From positions 78,684,781-78,748,780 of the forward strand of contig OY829538.1 of NCBI GenBank assembly GCA_963691705.1: DNA of 64,000 bases, written 5' to 3'. Both the position numbers and the translations under genes were made by a program. Under the pieces are notes generated by a model, which was given only the letters and a program-made list of their open reading frames with translations, was not told where the DNA came from and ran no database searches. Positions 63,216-64,000 of this stretch are shown here, one piece after another. Each line of letters opens with the position of its first letter. Positions within the stretch are counted from its first letter, which is position 1. This DNA comes from Viola odorata. Its lineage: Eukaryota; Streptophyta; Magnoliopsida; Malpighiales; Violaceae.

Positions 63216-63717
63216 ATGGCTGCTTTGATACCGCGATCTCGGATTTTATCGCTCATATCAAGAACTAAGAAACCCAATCGCCGACCCTTTAGTTCCAAGG
63301 TTGCTTCAGAACCCAACAAAGAAACCATCATTTCATCTCAATCCATCATTTCGAAGCAATCAGCCGCCTCTGCCTCTGGTGCCTCAGAACCGCCGCCCGA
63401 TGCAGCCCCTGCTTCCGTCGCCGAGAAGAAATCATGGGGTTTCTTGAAATACGGCCTAATTGCCGGTCTCACTCGTGCCACCGGGGTTGCCGGTTACGCA
63501 ACTTATGATCTGTTTCCAAAAAAAATTGTTTCCAAAATTTTGAATTGGTATTTTCTTAGAAGTTGTAGTTAGGTTTATGTGTATTTTTTTTAGCATAGCC
63601 AAGTTTCAATTTTGTGTGTTTTTGCAGCTTATCCATTGGATGAAGTTGATCATAAGACAAAAGCATTGCGTGAGAGCGTCAATTATAAGGTGCCTGAGGA
63701 TGCGTCTTAGGTTGAAG
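63216..63717 (+). pseudogene. TIM50: 5' fragment of a TIM50-like gene (mitochondrial protein import)
   Basis: TIM50 is the presequence receptor of the TIM23 complex in the mitochondrial inner membrane. Exon 1 (63216-63507) encodes an Arg/Ser-rich mitochondrial presequence (MAALIPRSRILSLISRTKKP), a Ser/Ala/Pro linker and the membrane anchor KSWGFLKYGLIAGLTRATGV. Exon 2 (63628-63717, acceptor TTTTTGCAG) gives AYPLDEVDHKTKALRESVNY and KVPEDAS, then an in-frame TAG (63709-63711). The donor after exon 1 reads AT instead of GT (TTATG/ATCTGT), while the exon 2 donor GTAAGT is good. The phosphatase-like main domain that should follow is replaced by unrelated sequence. A lost donor, a stop and the truncation make it a non-functional fragment; without splicing, exon 1 would run on to a stop at 63570. 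Confidence 0.75.
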
Positions 63718-63845
63718 TAAGTCTAATTTTGAGGTATTTTGATCACATTATGATATTATGGAGGTACTGCCTGCGGTAAATTGGCATTGAAGGTCTGACA
63801 CAGGATTAATATTTTCATATGTATAGTTTGTGCCGAAATATAAAC

Positions 63846-64000
63846 TTTTATTTTCTTTGAAAATTTGAGGCAGACAAGAATCTGCTTTGGAAATGTTCAT
63901 GAGAACAGCAATTCCCTTTCCACTAGCTGATGCCTTCAGGAAATAATCATCCAACTCTCTAATAAGGCCCTCCAGGGTCTTCCTACTCCTCCTTAAAACC
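63846..64000 (-). pseudogene. Exon fragment of a DUF630/DUF632-type gene (runs off the window)
   Basis: On the minus strand: RSRKTLEGLIRELDDYFLKA, then SASGKGIAVLMNISKADSCL and PQIFKENK. The words RELDDYFLKAS and the following helix resemble the start of the DUF632 domain of plant proteins in the REL2/NRG group. It faces the TIM50 fragment 130 bp away. Only one exon-like piece is visible, and it continues beyond the right edge. Family assignment is by eye; pseudogene status is inferred from the context. Confidence 0.4.

Noticed and set aside
1..64000. CRISPR array, operon or bacterial-type signals
   Set aside because: All repeats found are plant transposons, microsatellites or segmental duplicates; genes have introns and eukaryotic promoters.

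Overview
This window is AT-rich nuclear DNA of a flowering plant, most likely a eudicot. The evidence is intron-containing genes with GT..AG junctions, plant-specific families (F-box/FBA, BED-NLR, plant cationic amino acid transporters, AIR9, TIM50), Stowaway-like, hAT-like and Mutator-like MITEs, and long non-coding gaps. I cannot name the species.

Layout. 1-5 kb is transposon-derived: a retroelement-like stretch, a hAT-like element with a small Cys/Pro-rich ORF, and a Mutator TIR fragment. 5.3-16.9 kb holds two intact tandem double-ubiquitin-like genes, a pogo-type transposon with perfect TIRs inserted in an LTR-like sequence, an F-box gene, truncated copies of the ubiquitin-like gene and of a cationic amino acid transporter (CAT), a third ubiquitin-like gene, an F-box/LRR fragment and an intact intronless-CDS CAT gene. 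The flanks shared at 7.1-7.4, 11.3-12.1 and 14.5-14.9 kb suggest an ancestral ubiquitin-like/CAT unit that was duplicated and then broken differently in each copy. 17-33 kb is dominated by a block of about 1.8 kb present three times (19.2-21.2, 22.2-24.0, 31.0-32.9 kb). Each block carries a hidden two-exon gene for a 55-59 residue secreted, proline-rich peptide precursor. Between blocks two and three lie a long-TIR Mutator-like foldback element with a 10-bp target duplication and an intact BED-type zinc-finger NLR immune receptor gene. 32.9-39.4 kb has a broken CAT pseudogene beside an intact two-exon CAT gene, all on the minus strand.

42-64 kb is a graveyard of gene fragments and small transposons: two LRR fragments of NLRs, one apparently intact small membrane-protein gene with a truncated copy and a decayed copy, several hAT-like MITEs with visible 8-bp target duplications, one nested inside a Mutator-like inverted repeat, and fragments of AIR9, TIM50 and probably a DUF632 gene.

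Intact genes that can be supported: ubiquitin-like x3, F-box x1, CAT x2, BED-NLR x1, small secreted peptide x3, membrane protein x1 (plus a truncated sibling). They do not form one pathway. The recurring theme is local duplication followed by deletion at short homologies. The most promising undescribed item is the secreted-peptide gene family, whose copies differ by in-frame indels in the mature part and by the length of the TATA tract in the promoter.
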